This document shows, one piece after another, positions 1-9,700 of a DNA stretch of 25,857 nt (positions are counted from its first letter, which is position 1; each line of letters begins with the position of its first letter). The DNA is from Syntrophomonas sp. UBA5432 (lineage in GTDB: Bacteria > Bacillota > Syntrophomonadia > Syntrophomonadales > Syntrophomonadaceae). The translations under genes were made by a program, and so were the position numbers. The notes under the pieces are model-generated. The model did no database searches and was not told where the DNA came from. It was given only the letters and a program-made list of their open reading frames with translations. Where the stretch lies: positions 1 through 25,857 of the forward strand of contig DIRQ01000008.1 of NCBI GenBank assembly GCA_002424365.1, in the 5' to 3' direction.

Positions 1-234
1 GTAGCCGCCTTAAATTATGGAGTCGGTGATCTGGTAGTTTTGCCGGCATATGGTAACCTGGTTGCTGCCATAGGTGACGGTTTAATGGCTGCCGTCCTGG
101 TTTATATAATCTCATTAATATGGCCGGCAATTACAGTCAGTTTCTTGTCTCTGGTCATCTTTGCCGTGCTCATAGCCATTGCCGAGTACTTCCTCCATAA
201 TTACCTACTGGCAGCAGAGGAAGTTAAACCTTAG
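1..234 (+). CDS. DUF2512 (YndM-like) membrane protein, C-terminal part
   Basis: The reading frame is open from base 1 to the TAG at 232-234, so the gene starts outside the window and only about 77 residues are present. The N-terminal visible part contains the words YGVGDLVVLPAYGN and AAIGDGLMA, typical of the DUF2512 family of small integral membrane proteins (B. subtilis YndM type), whose function is unknown. Two hydrophobic helices follow, roughly residues 30-45 and 50-65 of the visible part, and the protein ends in a short acidic/basic tail. An in-frame ATG at 40 exists, but the conserved family sequence continues upstream of it, so it is not the true start. It is convergent with the MATE gene and shares a terminator with it. 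Family assignment is fairly secure; function is not known. Confidence 0.7.
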   Translation, partial: VAALNYGVGDLVVLPAYGNLVAAIGDGLMAAVLVYIISLIWPAITVSFLSLVIFAVLIAIAEYFLHNYLLAAEEVKP

Positions 235-248
235 AGATACCACATATA

Positions 249-297
249 AAAATGTTGAAGGAGGAACTTGTGCTTTAAGTCCCTCCTTCAACATTTT
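249..297. terminator. Bidirectional intrinsic terminator between convergent genes
   Basis: A perfect 16-bp inverted repeat has arms at 249-264 and 282-297. Four more pairs inside the loop (266-269 with 277-280) follow one mismatch. The arms begin with AAAA and end with TTTT, so each strand has a short U tract after a very stable hairpin. It sits between the plus-strand DUF2512 stop (234) and the minus-strand MATE stop (330), where a shared terminator is expected. Confidence 0.85.
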
Positions 298-329
298 CTT
301 ACTAACCCGCCGTGGCCGGAGGCTATACC

Positions 330-1739
330 CTAAAGGGCACTCCCTGGTATCGGTTCTGCCCCATTCTCCTCATTTCCATCCTCCCAGGCCTGCCTGGATT
401 CCTCCCGCCTCATTTTCTTCATTTCTACATAAATGAAGACAGCAGTTAACGCTGCTGATAAACCGTCTGAAATAGGCGCAGTCCTCCATACTCCATCTAT
501 TCCCCAAAAGTATGGCAAAATCAGGAGCAGGGGAATAAAAATCAAAAACTGGCGTGACAGGCTGAGTATAGCTGCTTGTTTACCCTTGCCTACGGCTTGG
601 AAATATATGGAGCTGGTTATCTGAAAACCCAGCACCGGCAGCAGGGCAAAGAAAATTATCATCGCATGAACGGTCATAGCAGTAAGTGCAGTATCCCCCT
701 TACTAAAAAGTTCCACTAACTGTACCGGCCAAATATGAATAGCCAGATATCCTGCCAGGGCTATACCGGTACCGGCCAAAACTGCCATTCTCCAAGTTTC
801 CCGCACCCGCTTATATTGGCGGGCGCCATAATTGTAGCCGATAATTGGTTGCGCACCCTGACTAAGGCCTAATACCGGCATAAACAGTAATGTGGATATG
901 CTCATTACAATGCCAATGGCCGCGAGAGCCATATCTCCACCATAAAACATCAAGGTCTTGTTTAATATGAGTTGTTGGATACAGGAGGCTGCCTGCATGG
1001 CAAAAGGTGCAAAACCAATAGCCATGATACTGGCCAGCACCGGCCACGTTGGTCGGAGATTTTGCCAGCGGATCTTAACCAGGCTTCTGCCGGTAAAGAA
1101 ATAGCTTAATACCCAGATAGCCGAAACTAATTGCGCTAGTATAGTGGCAAAAGCCGACCCCTTAATTCCCCAATGGAATATAAAAATGAAGACATAGTTT
1201 AGAGCCACACTTACTACCGCCCCCAATATCTGGGTATACATAGCCATCTTGGGATTACCTTCGGCCCGGATGAAGTTATTCATGCCCATACTAATAGAGC
1301 CAAAAACCGACCCCAGCATAATGATTTGGGTGAAATCGCGAGCATAAGGAAGTACGGCTGCGCTGGCTCCAAAAGCAATTAAAATTGGTTCCGTAAACAG
1401 CAGGAATAATACGGCTAAAATTGCAGGCAGAAGAATTAACATAGTCATGGCATTTCCTGCTACCTTCTCCGCCTCATCCTTCTTTTGCTCCCCCAGCTTA
1501 AGCGAAATCAAAGCGGTAGCACCCACCCCGATTAATAGAGAAACGGCCATGAGCATAATCATAATAGGAAAGGCTACCGTAGTCGCCGCTATCGCCAGTG
1601 ACCCTATCCCCCGACCTACAAATATCCGAGCTATGACATTATAAAGTGAACTGACCAGCATGCCGACAATAGTTGGCAGAGAAAAACTCCATAATAGTTT
1701 ACCTATGCTTTGGTCACGCATTTGCTCTGAACGATCCAT
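330..1739 (-). CDS. MATE family multidrug/sodium antiporter (MepA-like)
   Basis: A 469-residue inner-membrane protein with about 12 hydrophobic helices, the normal MATE length. The N-terminal half opens with SFSLPTIVGMLVSSLYNV and contains NNFIRAEGNPKMAM; the second half carries GLSQGAQPIIGYNYGARQ. These motifs are typical of the MepA-like branch of MATE exporters, which expel cationic drugs or metabolites using a sodium or proton gradient. The C-terminus (from about residue 440) is a charged cytoplasmic tail. The ATG at 1739 has a GAGGGAG ribosome site about 7-10 nt upstream. The gene is alone between a terminator on each side (249-297 and 1784-1826), so it is probably monocistronic. No substrate can be named from sequence. 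Confidence in the family is high. Confidence 0.93.
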   Translation of the reverse strand: MDRSEQMRDQSIGKLLWSFSLPTIVGMLVSSLYNVIARIFVGRGIGSLAIAATTVAFPIMIMLMAVSLLIGVGATALISLKLGEQKKDEAEKVAGNAMTMLILLPAILAVLFLLFTEPILIAFGASAAVLPYARDFTQIIMLGSVFGSISMGMNNFIRAEGNPKMAMYTQILGAVVSVALNYVFIFIFHWGIKGSAFATILAQLVSAIWVLSYFFTGRSLVKIRWQNLRPTWPVLASIMAIGFAPFAMQAASCIQQLILNKTLMFYGGDMALAAIGIVMSISTLLFMPVLGLSQGAQPIIGYNYGARQYKRVRETWRMAVLAGTGIALAGYLAIHIWPVQLVELFSKGDTALTAMTVHAMIIFFALLPVLGFQITSSIYFQAVGKGKQAAILSLSRQFLIFIPLLLILPYFWGIDGVWRTAPISDGLSAALTAVFIYVEMKKMRREESRQAWEDGNEENGAEPIPGSAL

Positions 1740-1783
1740 ATGATAACTCCCTCAACTATTTGAAATAAAAGCCAAAACAGTAT

Positions 1784-1826
1784 GAAAAAGAGGCCTACCC
1801 TTTAGTATACGGGATAGGCCTCTTTG
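1784..1826 (-). terminator. Intrinsic terminator after the SLH protein gene
   Basis: The 11-bp stem pairs 1788-1798 with 1815-1825 and extends by three C-G pairs beyond a single bulged A (1814). The loop is about 10 nt. Read on the minus strand it is followed by a run of five T residues. It lies 50 nt past the stop of the SLH gene and upstream of the MATE gene, closing the surface-protein operon. Confidence 0.85.
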
Positions 1827-1875
1827 ATAACAAGTAAGTTATCAGGTAAATTATTCCCTGAATAAATCGGGGGTT

Positions 1876-3663
1876 CTAGGACGCTAGCTTCAGACTTTTA
1901 ATAATCACCGTAGCTGCCTCAGCTCTGGTAGCTTTATTCTGAGGCCGGAAGGTGTTATCGGGATAGCCACTGATAATGTTCTTTTCGCTGGCAGTTGCTA
2001 CCGCATTCTGAGCCCAAGCGGAAACCTTAGCGCTATCGGCAAAAGTTCTTCCTTCCTGAGCCTCCGCCAGTTTTGTAGCCTTGACTATCATTACTGCCAT
2101 CTGCTCCCGGGTAATAGGATCATTCGAGCCAAAAGTGGTATCACTGTAGCCACTTACTATTCCGTGAGCTGCTGCTGTAGCTATGAAGTTTTTCGCCCAG
2201 TGATTGGCAGTGTCCTCAAAGACCTTGCCCTGTTTCTCTGGCAACTGGAAGGCTTTTACCACAATAGTAGCAAATTCAGCCCGGCTAATACCCTGGTCAG
2301 GCTTAAAGGTGCCATCCGGATATCCTCCTATAGCTCCTGATGCTACTAATTCTGTGATAGTTTTCTCTGCCCAGTGACCCTTAATATCGCTGAGAGTTAC
2401 TATTGGTTTTGGTTCCTCAATTTTTGTTGCTTTTTCAGTAGCTATAACAGCAAACTTGGTAAAGTGCATAACCTCACCGCTTACTGTACCGTCTATCAGG
2501 TCTACTGTAATATTTTCCAGGGGAATCCATTTGTTTTCCTCCTCATCCAGGTAACAGATGATTAAGTCATATTTGATACTATCCACCTTGGATTTATCAA
2601 AGGTTAAGGTAATGGTAACTGGTTTGCTGAAATCCCCCACCTTATCCTTTATAATTTCAACCACATCGCTAACAAATTTACTATCGTTAGCAATTGGCAG
2701 GTTGGAAGAATCAAGCAGTCTTTCTATTGTCACTTTAATATCGCTTTGTACGGCATTAGCCGGAATAACTATTGTAATACCGGCTTCACTTATCTTAACC
2801 CCGCTAGTAGAAACAGGTTGCTCAGCAACCGGGGTTTTTGCTCCCCCGCTAGCAGCAGTAGTAAACTCAATAACTGTTTCTTTACCCAGTATAGAACTGT
2901 TATTGGCTGCCATTTCTCCGCTAATAACCACCTGATAGGTAGTGTCGGCATTAAGAGGTTCATTTATAGAAAGTGGCAGTATTCTTTTGCGCATTTCAGT
3001 GACCTGGGTTCCATCCAGTTTATAGAAGGTTATCTGTTGATCACCCTCTGCATCATTGGAAACTAATCTTGCTGATATACTAATCTGTTTACCGGAGTCT
3101 TTTTCATATACCCGGATACAGTCAGCATTTTTCTCATTCCTGCCCAGGAATTGCAGGTCGGAATCAGCAGATTTGTTATGGAAATAGTTTACGTTGCTGC
3201 TAAATGCCAGCACTAATTCCGTAGTATCCTTGGGAACTCGTTGGTTGTTGATTTTCTCCTTAAAGCCCAGACAGGAGAATGTTAACCCCACCTCGGTTTT
3301 ACCTACTGCATATTGTTTTACTATATTGCTTCCGGGAGCATCAATCGCAACCCGCAGGTTACTTCCCATACCGCTATATGGAAGATTAAAGTTAGTAGAG
3401 AAATAACCGTTACTATCAGTTCTAGTTTGTGACCAGTAAACCGGGCTGTTCCCACTATCAACTTTGATAAGTACATCAGCATCAGGCAGTGCTAAACCGC
3501 TATCTTCTGCCCGCCCACTAAGCATTAAAACTGAACCGGCATTATACCCTTCCTTTGCCCCGTTCAGGGTGAAGCGAATAGAAGGTGTTGCCAGTACCTG
3601 GGAAGCGGCAAAGGCTACGATTAATAACGCTGTTAGGATCGATATTCGTAATTTACGTGCCAT
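1876..3663 (-). CDS. Secreted S-layer-type protein: Ig-like domains, ZU5-like domain and three SLH domains
   Basis: A 595-residue exported cell-wall protein. Residues 1-25 are a signal peptide (charged MARKLR, hydrophobic core, AASQVLA). Residues 27-120 look like an Ig-like (macroglobulin-type) domain. Residues 125-270 resemble the SbsA-type Big_5 Ig domain, ending in the usual VIEFTTA strand. Residues 286-408 (ISEAGITIVIPANAV ... HFTKFAVIA) look like a ZU5-type module often placed before SLH domains. Three SLH domains follow at about 424-473, 481-531 and 540-593, each with the GYPD/GYSD..F and RAE/REQ signatures. SLH domains bind pyruvylated secondary cell-wall polymer, so the protein should be wall-anchored. 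The ATG at 3663 has AAGGAGG 11 nt upstream. It starts 47 nt after the stop of the giant FN3/RCC1 gene and is probably co-transcribed with it, which suggests a shared surface assembly. Ligand unknown. Confidence 0.9.
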   Translation of the reverse strand: MARKLRISILTALLIVAFAASQVLATPSIRFTLNGAKEGYNAGSVLMLSGRAEDSGLALPDADVLIKVDSGNSPVYWSQTRTDSNGYFSTNFNLPYSGMGSNLRVAIDAPGSNIVKQYAVGKTEVGLTFSCLGFKEKINNQRVPKDTTELVLAFSSNVNYFHNKSADSDLQFLGRNEKNADCIRVYEKDSGKQISISARLVSNDAEGDQQITFYKLDGTQVTEMRKRILPLSINEPLNADTTYQVVISGEMAANNSSILGKETVIEFTTAASGGAKTPVAEQPVSTSGVKISEAGITIVIPANAVQSDIKVTIERLLDSSNLPIANDSKFVSDVVEIIKDKVGDFSKPVTITLTFDKSKVDSIKYDLIICYLDEEENKWIPLENITVDLIDGTVSGEVMHFTKFAVIATEKATKIEEPKPIVTLSDIKGHWAEKTITELVASGAIGGYPDGTFKPDQGISRAEFATIVVKAFQLPEKQGKVFEDTANHWAKNFIATAAAHGIVSGYSDTTFGSNDPITREQMAVMIVKATKLAEAQEGRTFADSAKVSAWAQNAVATASEKNIISGYPDNTFRPQNKATRAEAATVIIKSLKLAS

Positions 3664-3699
3664 AAGAAACTTACCCTCCTTTTCTTAAACACCGTTAAC

Positions 3700-3729
3700 C
3701 AGTTACCCCGTTAATTAACCGGGTAACTG
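3700..3729 (-). other. Intercistronic hairpin spanning the giant gene's stop codon
   Basis: Perfect 9-bp arms (3700-3708 and 3721-3729) enclose a 12-nt loop that contains the TAA stop of the giant gene (3711-3713). No T run follows on the minus strand, so it is not a good intrinsic terminator. It could act as an mRNA stability or partial attenuation element between the giant gene and the SLH gene. Role is inference. Confidence 0.45.
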
Positions 3730-6700
3730 AAATGAACGGCATCGGCACTGGCATAGACGCCATCCTTTTCCCACACAAAGACATCTCCATAAATTATGGA
3801 ACTTTCAATATCTGCAGGAACGGTAAATTCAAGAGTTACATCGGTTGCTTGCCTGCCGGCTAATATAATCCTCTGGTTAAGCTGGGCCAGAACGTCACCA
3901 CCGTGGTTTTCGCGTGCACCCTTGCCGCCACGCAACTGCAGAATTGCATCTACTGTCTGCGATTGGTCACTGCTATTCTCCAGGGTTGCCGTCAACTGGT
4001 AAGACTGACCGGGTACAACACTGCTAACTGCTTGACCACTCTGGGTTACCTTGTAAACAGGTGGTTTAAAGCTTACGGTATAGAATACTACTTTGGAATC
4101 ATTTTCGCTGATGTTGCCTTTAACATCTTCTATTCCAGCCGGTAGAACTAATTCATAATAAGTTCCATAGTCCAATTTTTCCTTGGTTTTGATATTCAGA
4201 ACTTTATTTTGATTAAGTTCATAGGTAAATGCTACAGATTCTTTTTTACTTTCCAGATTTCCAGTTGTACCAATCTTGTTTAATATAATATTTAAACTTT
4301 CCGGTACTATCTGTTCACTGAAACCTACCTTGAACTCGCCTTCAATCCCGACTCCACCAGTTGGACCAGCATAGGATGCAAAAGGCTTCTGGAATATGAC
4401 CAGACGCCCGACTGTCCCCTGGTCGCTGGATATGGTTTGGATTACGCCAGCATCACTATAGCCCTCTGCTTTTACTACTATGTGATATTGACCAGGTAGT
4501 TTAAATACCTCGGGATTAAGAACAATCTTGCTTTCACTGATAGTGTATTTACCTTCAATGGAGGTTCCATCTACAGCTACATCAGCAATCGCTTTCACCC
4601 AATCTGCATCAGGAGTAAAGGTTATTTCTATAGGCTGCCCTAATGCATTGTTGGTGGTATCGGCAATCAGAGACGGAGCCGGTTTCCCGATATGAGCAAT
4701 AAAGTTTTCTACGGCTGCACCATCAGTAGATTTAATTTGTTTATCTGGTTCTTCACTCTTGGTATAAGTGATAACTATTTTTTCATAACTATCAACTTTG
4801 TTTTCCAAGACTAACTTGATTTTCTCGACTGTATTAGTACCTTCGACTTTTGTTATCTGTGCATCAATACCATCAATCTTTACCACAAACTGTCCCTCAG
4901 TTCCAGCCGGAGATGCCATGGCCTTACTAAATGTCAGGCTAATGTCACCTTTATTTGTAACCTCCGCCATCCATAGGAATGGCATGGTATCCGGAGTTTT
5001 AATGGTGGCAAACAATGGTTCGCTGACATTGTAGGCTGCATCCAGAGCCTCAACTGTAATCAGGTATTCCTGGTCAGGTGACAAACCGCTAATTGTATAG
5101 CTAGTTTTGCTGGTGCTCCCGGCATTTTTACCGTTGGCAAATATCCGGTAGCCGTTTACCGCTACATTGTCTGTAGCCTCCGGCCAGGAAATAGTTATGG
5201 TGTATGGAGTCTTGCCATCAGTTGTGATAGACGCGCCAGCATCCCATTCGGGTGCCAGGTTATCAATTCCACCTTCCTCTTCACCTGTGAAGGTCAGGCT
5301 GATGGTATTACTCAAATCACTTGCATTTTCTGCAGTATCTTTGGCCTTAACGCCAAAAGTATAATCTTTATCTTTTTGTAAATCCTTAACAGTATACTCA
5401 TAGGTGTTACCGGAGACTTCGCCTACCTTTTCTTCGTTCTGGTAAACTTCATATCTGGCTATACTGATACCGCTTATAGCAGGAGTCCACATCAAGGTAA
5501 TACTATCCGCAGTCTGGGCCTTTTTCACAATAGTGAAGCTTGCAGGCCAGACCGGGGCATTAACCTCTTCGTCATAACCAGCCATTCTCGTCAATACTGG
5601 TAGTTTAGAATTCAGCTTATCGCCACTGCCAAGTTGTCCGCCGGAGTTATCACCCCAGGCATAAACCTTTTGGTCACTCTGCATAGCCAGGGTATTATCC
5701 CTGCCGCCAGCTACAGCGGTTATATCTGATAATCCCTGTACCTGAACTGGTACCAAGCTAATCATATTGGTGCCGTTACCTAATTGACCATACTGGTTCT
5801 TACCCCAGGTCCATACAGTGCCATCCGTTTTCAGAGCAATGCCATGCGCTCCACCGGCGGCAATGCCTACCACATCAGTTAAGTTCTTGACTTTACCATA
5901 TGGTACAGGACTGGCCGGAGTAGCGTTACTCTGACCTCCATTACCGAATTGCCCTTGAATATTGTTGCCCAGAGTTGCTATGGTGCCGTCCTGGAGCAGG
6001 GCTGCTACGAATTCATCACCGGCGACAATGCCCTGCACACCCATTAAGCTGGAATAATGACCCCTGGGTGAATAGGTAGGTGCTCCTACCGTATCAATAA
6101 AGTAGCCCTGACGGCAAATCCTGCCATCATTAAAGAGATAAGCTGCAAATCTCGGCGCAGCAGCAATACCTTTTACATTTTCGAACGGATGAATATCGGT
6201 CGGTACGTTGGTGTTGTAACACATCTGCACCGGGGTATGCCCATTGCCGTCAGTAAGAGCATAACCACAATTGGCTTCACCAGGTTCACCCCAACCCCAA
6301 ACGGTGCCATCCGTCTTCAGAGCCAGGCTGTAGTTGGCTGCTGCTGCAATGGCTTTGGCTCCATCGAAAACCTTGGTAGGAGTCAGGCTATCATCAGTAG
6401 TATCATTGCCCAACTGGTAGAGGTTGTTTCTACCCCAGGCATATACATTACCATCTTTATCTAGCGCCAGGCTGTGATTATCTCCTGCTGCTACTGCCAT
6501 CACATTGTTAAGACCGCCTATTTTTACTGGTTCTATTTGCTGTTCTTTATTACCTATACCCAACTGTCCATAATCGTTTTGGCCCCAGGTCCAGATGTTA
6601 CCAGCACTATCAATCAGCAAAGTATGTCTGCCGCTTGCTGCCATCTTGCCGGCTCCCTGTACAACAGGATTCCAGTTGGATAACATGGTCTGTTCCAGAG

Positions 6701-9700
6701 TAGGCCCGGTGGTGGACCAGAGACTCTGAGCAAAGCGGGCTTCTACCTTAAAGGTATAAGTTTGGCCCTTCGTTAAACCAACCACGTCATAGCTCAATCG
6801 GTTACCGGAAACGCTGGCTATTTTGGTTCCATCCTGATAAATGGTGAAACCTGAAACTTTAGGATCAGGCTGATTCCAGTTCAGCGTCAAACCAGCCTCA
6901 GTTAGATTACTTACGGTAATGACACTATCTTCAGGCCAGACCGGAGCTTCCATCGGATCCATGCTCAGGTTGACCGGTGTAGTCTCGTTACCAATAAACT
7001 GTAATAACGAGCCGTTACTTAGTAAAGCCAGGCCCCCCTGGGCCGAACTGGCCAATTTAGAAACATTGTTTAAATCAGGTAATGGTACTCCCAATCGGGA
7101 AGAATTCTTAGGGTCGAAAATTACTGCACTTACCTGACCATCACTGCCCAACACATAAGGCCCATCAGCGCAAATTGCCTTTATCTGGCTAGCACCGATT
7201 ACTTGCTTGGGCTGGGGATCAGGTATAATATCATCTTTATTCCAGATATAAACCGTACTATCGGCTTTAAGCGCCATGCAAATGGTATTTTTCTGGTCAA
7301 TGCCTTGACTATCAACGGCTACGATCTGGCTAAGTCCCTCTATTTGGGACGGGGACTTACCTTCACTAAAAGTATAAACGTCACCATCAGCAGTTACCGC
7401 CAGGCCATAATCAAAGCAACCTGCCACGTCAATCACATTGCTCAGTCCGTCAACCTTGAGCGGGGTACCACTGCGTTTAGCTTCGCTGGCATAACCGTCT
7501 TTAACATTGAAACCCCAGTTCCAGACTTCACCTTTAACATCTATGGCTACTACTTGGCCGAAACCGAAACTCAGCTTCTTAATAGCTGGTAGACCAGCTG
7601 GAACAGTTATTTTCTGCGGGGTATTATTGCCCAACCGCCCGCTGGTACCTGATGGCTCGGTTCCTTTACCTAACTGCCCATATTCATTGGAACCCCAGGC
7701 CCAGATAAATCCTTCTCTATCCAGAGCAAAACAGCTATCCCGTCCGGCTTCCAGAGCAACGATATTAACCAGACCATCGACCTGTACTGGAACATCGCGG
7801 CGGTCATAAGTGCCATCACCCAGGGTACCATAATCATTATTACCCCAGCTCCAGACACTGCCGTCGTCTTTTAGCAACAGATAAAAACGATCTTCCAGAG
7901 ATTTTGCTCTGGCTTCGGCATTATAACCAGCAGCAATATCGGTTACCCCATATTCACCTACATAAACGTTAAAAGTCCAGGTGAAGTTTCTGCCTAATGC
8001 TACATTGTCCTCACCAATTTCTGCTGTTAAGGCGTCTTTTAGGGTCAACAGGTATTCGCCGCCATTCTGGTCGATTAGATTGGCTGGTACGATTAACTGC
8101 AGCCGGGCATCTTTTTCACCTGCTTTAGCCTCATATTTAAATGCGGCTGCAGGCAAATCAACTTGAGTACCGTCCTTCTTGCTTAGAACAATGTTATTCT
8201 GCCAGGTGTTTTCCAGTAAATCTTCAGCAAACGCAAACGTAAAGGCTACATTGTTCCGGGTAAAGCTGCCGTCAACTGCGTTTTGCAAAACATTGTTTTC
8301 GCTATCGAAACCGAGATTGTGAGCATCAGGAGATAGCAGTTCGAACTCAAAATTACCACCAGAGGTTGTGGAATTAGGAGCTGTCCACTGACTGATACTT
8401 AATTTATCAGCAGTAATATTATCTGCAGCATCTACCGCTTCTACCTCGAATTTATATTCAGTAGAACCAGTAAGCCCGGTAACTTTGTATTCAGTTATTT
8501 CACCTGTAACATCTGCAATTAATTTATTGTCTTGATAAATGTTATACTTGGCCACACCCACATTATCAGTAGCAGCTGTCCAATAGAGGGTTACTGATAT
8601 ATCCTTGATGTTTTTTGCCTGCAACTGGCTATTTTCAGGCCAGAGTGGTAACACTGTATCAAATATGGTTGTGACTTCACCTGAGAGTTCTGGTGAAGCA
8701 TTGCCAACAGCATCCAGGGCTACAATTTTGATAGTATATTCGGTTTCGCCCGTCAGGCCAGTAATTATATACGATGTTATGTTGCCGTCCACTGTTGCAA
8801 AAGAATCAGTTTCATCATTTTTATAGAGTTTATAAGCGGTTACCTGATAATTATCAGTGGCCTGCGGCCAGGTAACGGTGACATTATCCGAACAAATATC
8901 GCTGAAACTAATTTTCGGATTTTCCGGCCAGGTAGGAATTGCATTATCTGCTGGCGGAGTAGTTATGCTGACTGTCAGGGGAAGGCTAAAATTGTTCAGG
9001 TAGTCGCCAGCTACAACTTTAAATTGATAGCTTTTACCCAACTCCATGCCTTCTACGTTATAAGATCTGGCCTCAGCCGGTAAAGTAACCAGCCATTCAT
9101 CATCTTGATATACCTTATACTGGGTAACTGCTACATTATCATCAGCTTCCGGCCATTGCAGGGTTACAACCGATGGGGTAATCGCTGCAGTTGCTTTTAA
9201 GCTGTCACTTTCTCCCCAGTAAGGAGCAATCTTATCATCTTTACTGGTATTAAACTGCCAGGCTATATCTAGCCCGATTTTCTTGCCGCTTAGAGCCGCC
9301 AGTTCTTTGCCCAGTTTAACTACATAATCTACGTTATCATCCAGCTTAATACTAGTTTGGCTCAGGTCAAGGGTAAGAACTCCTTTACCATCTTTAAGCT
9401 CGTAGATAATATTATCGGCACTTAGTGAGATAGCTTGCTGGTCATCAGCCTTATAGAGAGTAATCTTATCGGCATAACCGTCAGCCAAAGGCTCCTCGAA
9501 TTTCCAGGTGAACTTTACCACCTGCGGGTCCTGAGGCATGGTTACCTGGTTCAAAGCACCAGTCAGACTGTTAAGGCTGCCCCGGGTATTATCCAGATTG
9601 ACCAGAGCAAAAGGAATCTTACTTCCTGCAGCAGGATTGGTCCCCATGACAAAGGTCAGCTGCGGATCTCCCTTGGAACCGCTTCCTGCCTGGTCAAAGG

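Noticed and set aside
3700..3729. Intrinsic terminator between the giant gene and the SLH gene
   Set aside because: The hairpin is perfect but is followed by GTTAACGGTG on the minus strand with no T run, so read-through into the SLH gene is expected.
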